From an uncultured Actinomycetes bacterium (GTDB lineage Bacteria > Actinomycetota > Thermoleophilia > Miltoncostaeales > Miltoncostaeaceae): a stretch of DNA of 7,804 bases. Positions 1 to 6,000 of the stretch are shown here, in pieces; the first letter of the stretch is position 1, and each line of letters begins with the position of its first letter. Both the position numbers and the translations under genes were made by a program. The stretch spans positions 1 through 7,804 of the forward strand of contig CAIPNN010000148.1 of assembly GCA_903866425.1 (NCBI GenBank), in the 5' to 3' direction. The notes under the pieces were generated by a model. It had not been told where the DNA came from and did not search any database. It saw nothing but the letters and a program-made list of their open reading frames with translations.

Positions 1-3000
1 TCGCCGTCCATCTGGCACTCGTACGTCTCGTTTGCACCCGCGCCGGTGAACGCCCACGCCGGCGTCACGTCGCTGGTTGCACCGTTGGGGCCCGAGGTGA
101 TGACCGGGGTGGTCACGGGCGGGTCGGCGATGGTGATCCATGTGCGCGTGGCGTCCGGCCCGCGGTTACCGGCAGCATCGACCAGTGCCACGTGGAACGT
201 GTGGCTGCCGCTGGCCAACTGCGCCGACGTGTACGGGCTCGTGCAGTTGCCGTAGGCGCCCGAGTCCATCGCGCAGGCGTAGGTGTCGCCCACGCCCGCA
301 CCGGTGAAGGTGAGCGACGGGGTCAGGTCCTTGCTGTACGCGCCAGGGCCGGTGACGATGCTCGGCACCGCAGTGGGAGCCGTGGTGTCGACGAGCCACG
401 CGTGCGCGGTGGCGGCACCGATGTTGCCGGCCTCGTCCGTGAGGGCCACTTCGAAGGCGTGCGTTCCATCGCCGAGCGACGGAAGGGTGAGCGGGCTGGT
501 GCACGACGCCCAGGCGCCACCGTCAACCCGGCACGAGTAGGTCTCGGGGGCTGTGGCGCCGCTGAAGGTGAACTGCGGGGTGGCGTTCGACGACGGGTTC
601 GCCGGCGCGTTGTCGATGGTGGCGGTGCCAGCCGGCGCTGTGCGGTCGATGGTCCAGTTGCGCGTGGCAGTGGGGCTCACGTTGCCCGCGGCATCGGTGA
701 TGCGCACCACAAGGGTGTGCGCGGCCTCGGCGAGTGCGCTGGTGGTGTACGGCGTGGCGCACGGCAGCCATCCCGATGCGTCGAGGTTGCACTCGTACGT
801 CTCCCCGGCGGCGGCGCCCGTGAAGGTGAACGTCGATGCGAGGGCCTGGATGGACCCGCTCGGTCCACTGGCGATACCCGGAGCAGATGCCGGCGGGGCC
901 GTATCCACGTTCCAGGTGAACGACGTCGCGAGGCCGACATTGCCGGCGGCGTCCACCGCGCTCACCGCCATGGTGTGCGTGCCATCGGACAGGCCGGACA
1001 CGGTGTACGGCGCCGCGCAGGGCACCGGCGGTGCGCCGTCCAGCGAACACACGGTCGAAGCGCCCCCGGCGGGGAGCGTGAAGCCAAACGTGGCAGACGA
1101 CGACGGCGAGTCTGCTGCCGGCGTGGCCGAGAAGGCCGGGGCGGCGGGCGCCACGGTGTCGACGGTCCACGTGGCGGACGCCGGCGTGCTGCGGTTACCC
1201 GCGTGGTCAACCGCGCGGGTCTCGAATGTGTGATTGCCATCCCCCAGCCCGCTCACCGGCGCCGGGCTGGTGCACGCCGCCCATCCGCCGCCATCCAGCT
1301 GGCACTCGAGCGTCGTGCCGGGCGGCGTCGAAATCGCGAACGTGCCGGAATCCTGGTTGGTCGGGCTGGCCGGACGGCTGCCGATGCTTGGCGCGTCGGG
1401 CGGCGTGAGGTCGACCGTCCAGATGATGCTGGTCTCAACGCTGAGCGTCGAACTGTTGTCGGCAAGGGTCTTTCGCTGGCGCGCCACCATGCTGTGATCA
1501 CCCTCGGTCAGTGCGCTGAGCGCCTTGGTGAGGGGACCGGGGTTCGTGCCCGTGACCGGGCAGGGCATCTGCCACACGCCACCGTCCACGCGGCACTCGA
1601 CCGAGTACGTGGCCACGCCCGGGTCGTCCGCGGTGATGGTCAGGGCCGGCGCGGCGGTCGTCGCGTTGGTGGGGCTCGCAGGCACGTTGCTGAACACCAC
1701 GCTCTCGGGTGCGCCCGAGTCGATGATCCACGTGTAGGTGAGGTACGGCGGTGCGCTGATGTTGCCGCCACCGTCCACCTGGCGCACTTCGAGCGTGTGG
1801 GAGCCATCGGGCAGCACGGGCGTGGTGAATGGGCTCGTGCATGCCGCCCACGCGCCGGTGTCAAGCTTGCACTCGAAGGTGCTGGTTGTGGCGCCCGTGA
1901 AGGTGAACGTGCTCTGCGTGTTCGACGTCGACGGCGCGACGGCCCCACCTGCCGGTGCCCCGGGCGGCGTGAGGTAGACGGTCCACGAGCGCACTGCTGC
2001 GGGGCCCGTGTTTCCGGCGGCATCGACAAGACGCACCGACCAGGTGTGTGCACCCTCCGACATGCCGCTGAGGGCATCCGGCGAGGTGCACGGCGCAAAG
2101 CCACCGCCGTCCACATCGCACTCGTAGGTGTCACCGGTGCCCGCGCCCGTGAAGCTGAAATCGGCGGTGGCCACATTGACGCCGCCGCTCGGACCCGTCG
2201 TGATCGAGGGGGCGTCGCTCGGCGGCGTGGTGTCGACCACCCACGTGCTGGTGGCGATGGCACCCACGTTGCCCGCGGCGTCCACCTGACGCACCCGCAT
2301 GCTGTGGCTGCCGTCGGCCAGACTGCTCAGGGCCCGCGGGCTTGTGCACGTGGCCCATGCCGCGCCATCGAGCGAGCACTGGAAGGTGCCCCCGACCTCA
2401 GCACCGGTGATGGTGATCGACGCCGACGTGGAGCTCACGGGCGTTGTGGAGGGCGTGCGGCCCAGGGTCGGCGCCGCGGGAGCCCCGGTGTCGACGGTCC
2501 ACGTGGCGGTGGCGGCACTGCCGGTGTTGCCCGCGGCATCGATCAGACGCACCCGGAATGTCACCGACCCATCGGCCAGCGGCCCGATACCCGTGGGGCT
2601 CGTGCAGGCCGACCAGGCACCCGATGCCACCTGGCACTGGTACGTCTCGCCCGCACCGGCGCCCGTGAAGGCAATGGCCGGCGTGGGATTGTTGCTGGGG
2701 TCGCCGGGCGACGACGAGATGGTGGGTGTGGTTGCGGGCGGCGTGGTGTCGACCACAAAGGTCGTCGTGGCCGCCAGGCCCTGATTGCCAGCGGCGTCCA
2801 CCAGCGCCACCTTGAAGGTGTGGCTGCCATCGCTGAGCGTGCTGGCGGTAAACGGACTGGTGCACGCGGCGAAGGCACCGGAATCGATGGCGCACGCGTA
2901 GGTCTCGCCGGTGGCCGCGCCGCCGAATGCGAAGGTGGGCGTGCTGTCGTTGCCAGGGGTGGCCGGGCCCGAGGTGATGGATGGGCTGTTGGTGGGCGCC

Positions 3001-6000
3001 ACGGTGTCGACCGTCCACGACCGGCTGGCCACCGGGCCGCGGTTGCCTGCCGCATCGGTGCTGGCCACGCGGAAGTCATGCGTGCCGTCGGCCAGGCCGG
3101 TATACGACTGCGCGCCGGGATCGCTGGCGGTGGCGCACGCCGCCCATGCGGCGCCATCCATGCTGCACGAGTAGGTCTCGCCGGGGTCGCCGCCCGTGAA
3201 GGTCATTGCGGCCGATGTGGTGGCCGTCGCGGAACCGGCGACCGGCGTCGTGTTCGTCAATGACACGGTACTGGTGGGGTTCGCCGTGTCGACGGTGATC
3301 GAGCGGGTCACCGGGGTGCCGGCGTTGCCCACGTCATCCACAAGGCGCACGCCAAGCGAGTGCAGCCCGTCGGTGAGCGATGCAAACGACTTGGGCGCCA
3401 CACAGGCAGTCCAGGCACCGACGCCATCAACCTGGCACTCGTAGTGCTCACCCGCCGACGCACCCGTGAAGCCATAGGTGGCCGAGTTGACGTTGATGTC
3501 ACCGGTGGGACCCGACGTGAACGACGGCGAACCCGGCGGGGTCACATCAATGGTGATGGTGTCGGTGGCGCTCGCGGTCGTTGTGGGCCCCGCATTCGAA
3601 GCAGCATCAAGTACGGAACCCGATGCCAGGTCGAGGCCGAGGGTGCCGCTCGTGGGCGATCCGGCCGACAGGGTCACGGTGTACGGGCCCGCGCCCGAAC
3701 CGGAGACAGAATCGACCGTCCACCCCGTGGACGTACCGGTAGGCGTGAACGCCGACGCGATGAGCCCGGTCACCGGCGAGTTGAAGGTCACACGGAATGT
3801 GGCAGGCCCGGAGTTGGTGGGCGACGTGCCCGTGCTCACAAGTGCGCTCACCCCGGGTGCCGTCCGGTCGATGGTGATGGCCGGGGCATCCTGCGCCGCA
3901 GCCGGGCCGGTGTTGCCGGCTGCATCGGGAACGGCGTCGGCCACGAGGCGCGCGACAACCGTGCCCTCCGAGCAGCCCGTGGCCGTCACCGTGATGCTGG
4001 CGCCAGACGCTGCCGAGGGAGTGAACGTGCAGCCCGTGGCCGTGCCCTGGTTGACGAAGTCGCCGGACGCGATGCCGCTGACCGACTCGCTGAAGGCAAG
4101 GGTGAACACCGGAGCCGCGGAGTTGGTGGGGCTGGCCGGAGGCGTCCACGTGGCCGTGGGCGGCGTGCCATCAAACGTCACGGTGTTCGCCGATGCGGCG
4201 GTGCCCGGGGCCGTGTTGCCGGCCGGGTCGCTCACGGCACCCGATGCCAGCGCGAGCGTCACGGTGCCGTCGCCCGGCGACGGGTTGTCGAGGCTCACCG
4301 TGTAGGTGGCGCCGGACCCGGTGACGGATGCGACAGTCCAACCGCTCGAGGTGCCACCGATGGAGAAGTCCGTGGCCGCCAGGCCCGACACGGGCTCGCT
4401 GAAGGTGAGCGTGTAGGCGATGGGGCTGCCGCGCGTGGGCGTGGTGGCGCTGAACGCCGACACGGTGGGTGCGGTGCGGTCAATGGTCACCGTCGTGCCC
4501 GTGGCACCGGTAGCCGGGCCGGTGTTGCCGGCCGCGTCAGTAACGGTGGCCACGCCGAGCGTGGGCACCACGGTGCCGTCGGTGGGTCCGGTCTTGGCCA
4601 CCTGCACCGTGAAGGTGGTACCGCTGGACGCCGACACGCTCGACACAGTCCAGCCGGCGGAGCTGCCGCCCAGCGTGAAGTCACTCACGGCCAGACCATG
4701 CACCGGCTCACTGAAGGTGAGGGTGTAGGCGATGCTCGATGCGCGGGTGGGCGTGGTCGCGGTGAACGACTGCACCGTGGGCGCCACGCGGTCGACGGTG
4801 ACGGTGTCACCGGCGAACGCCGCGGACGGCCCCGTGTTGCCCGCAACGTCAGCCACGCCATTCGCGGCGATGCGCGGCACGATGGTGCCGTCGGTGCCCG
4901 ATCCCCCACTGAAGGTGACCGTGTAGGCACTGCCGCCCGCGGCCACCACCGATGCCACGGTCCAACCGGTGGCGGTGCCAGTGGTGGTCACATCCGCTGC
5001 GTCAAACCCACTCACCGGCTCGCTGAAGGTGACCGTGTACGCCACCGACGCCGCATTGGTGGGAGTGGTACCCACCGGGGTGGCCGATGCCACCGCGGGC
5101 GCCGTGCGGTCGGTGGTGACACTCGCAGCATCGAAGGCCGCACCGGGGGCGGGGCCGCTGAACGCATCGGTGGCGGACGATCCCTTGAGGCGCAGCACCA
5201 GGGTGCCGTCGGTCACGGTGCCGGATCCGGAGGCGACGGTGACCGTGTAGTTGGCCCCGAGCCCGGTGACCGACTGCACGCTCCAGCCAGTGGCCGTGCC
5301 ACCCAGCGAGAAGCTCGATGCGGTGAGCCCCGACACGTTGCCATCAAAGGTGAGGGCGTAGGTGAGCGACGTGCCGTTGACCGTGGTCGACGACGGCGTG
5401 AGCGCGAGCACGTTTGTGCCACGCACGTACGAGATGTTGATGGCGCCGTCACCACTGTTGACGCCCGCTGTGTGCTGCACGCTCAATGCCCGGGAGGCGC
5501 TGGCGTACGACGATCCACCGCCACCCGCACCCAGGTAACCGCCGCCGCCGCCGAACCAGCCGGCGCCACCGCCGCCGCCGCCCTGCGGGTTGCCAACGCC
5601 ATTGCCGCCCGTGCCGAAGGTGCCGGCCGTCGCAGCGCCACCGCCCGAAGCACCACCGGCGCTGGGCGTGCCACCGCCACCATTGCCGCTGGCGCCCGGG
5701 CCGCCGGGGGCAGCCGTGGTGAGGCCACCCGGGCCACCCGGGCTGCCGTAACCGCCACCGCCGCCGGCACCGGCAACCACCAGGCGCGGGTCGCTGCCCG
5801 ATGCACCGGTGAGCGAGGCGCCGCCATCCACGCGGATGTCACTCGCGCCACCACCGCCGCCTCCGAAGTCACCGGCTGTGCCCGGGGTCACCCCGCCGCC
5901 GCCATTCCAGCCGCCCACGGCGTTGAGCGAGCCGTTGGTGGTTGCGGGCGATCCGGCACGGCCGGCGTACACCTGCAGCGTCTCGCCCGGCGTCACCGAC

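Larger units (their letters stand above)
3..3539 (-). repeat. Array of YEC-CTSP Ig-like modules Y1-Y14 (residues 1422-2600)
   Basis: There are thirteen full modules and one partial. Bounds are Y1 3282-3539, Y2 3000-3281, Y3 2742-2999, Y4 2484-2741, Y5 2226-2483, Y6 1968-2225, Y7 1713-1967, Y8 1404-1712, Y9 1152-1403, Y10 897-1151, Y11 639-896, Y12 381-638, Y13 123-380 and Y14 3-122 (partial). Eight of the thirteen are exactly 86 residues. The consensus order is PSI-x-SGP, TF-x-FTGAGAGETYEC, x-DGGAWAACTSP, LADGSHTFRVR-x-VDAAGN-x-GP and a TWTVDTTPP linker. The paired Cys are CX9C in eleven modules and CX10C in Y1 and Y8. The copies are well diverged at DNA level, so this is not a recent expansion. 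The role is probably an extended, disulfide-stabilised extracellular stalk. The family is common in actinobacterial giant proteins; I do not assign an accession. Confidence 0.9.

Noticed and set aside
523..1170. Minus-strand frames out of register with the modules, such as this one
   Set aside because: They start from chance ATG codons in shifted frames. The repeats in the true frame continue without interruption across them.
1404..1712. Possible frameshift or pseudogene damage in Y8
   Set aside because: The Cys pair and linker are in frame before and after the odd segment, so it is a divergent insert and not a frame error.
192..3263. Plus-strand open frame of over 1,000 codons
   Set aside because: It is codon-aligned antisense to the modular minus-strand gene. 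Its translation is a low-complexity Arg/Gly/Ala sequence without motifs, while the minus frame gives clear repeated Ig modules throughout.
123..3539. Regular 258-base repeats as a CRISPR or satellite array
   Set aside because: The period is a coding module length, the units are diverged, and they translate to conserved protein motifs.
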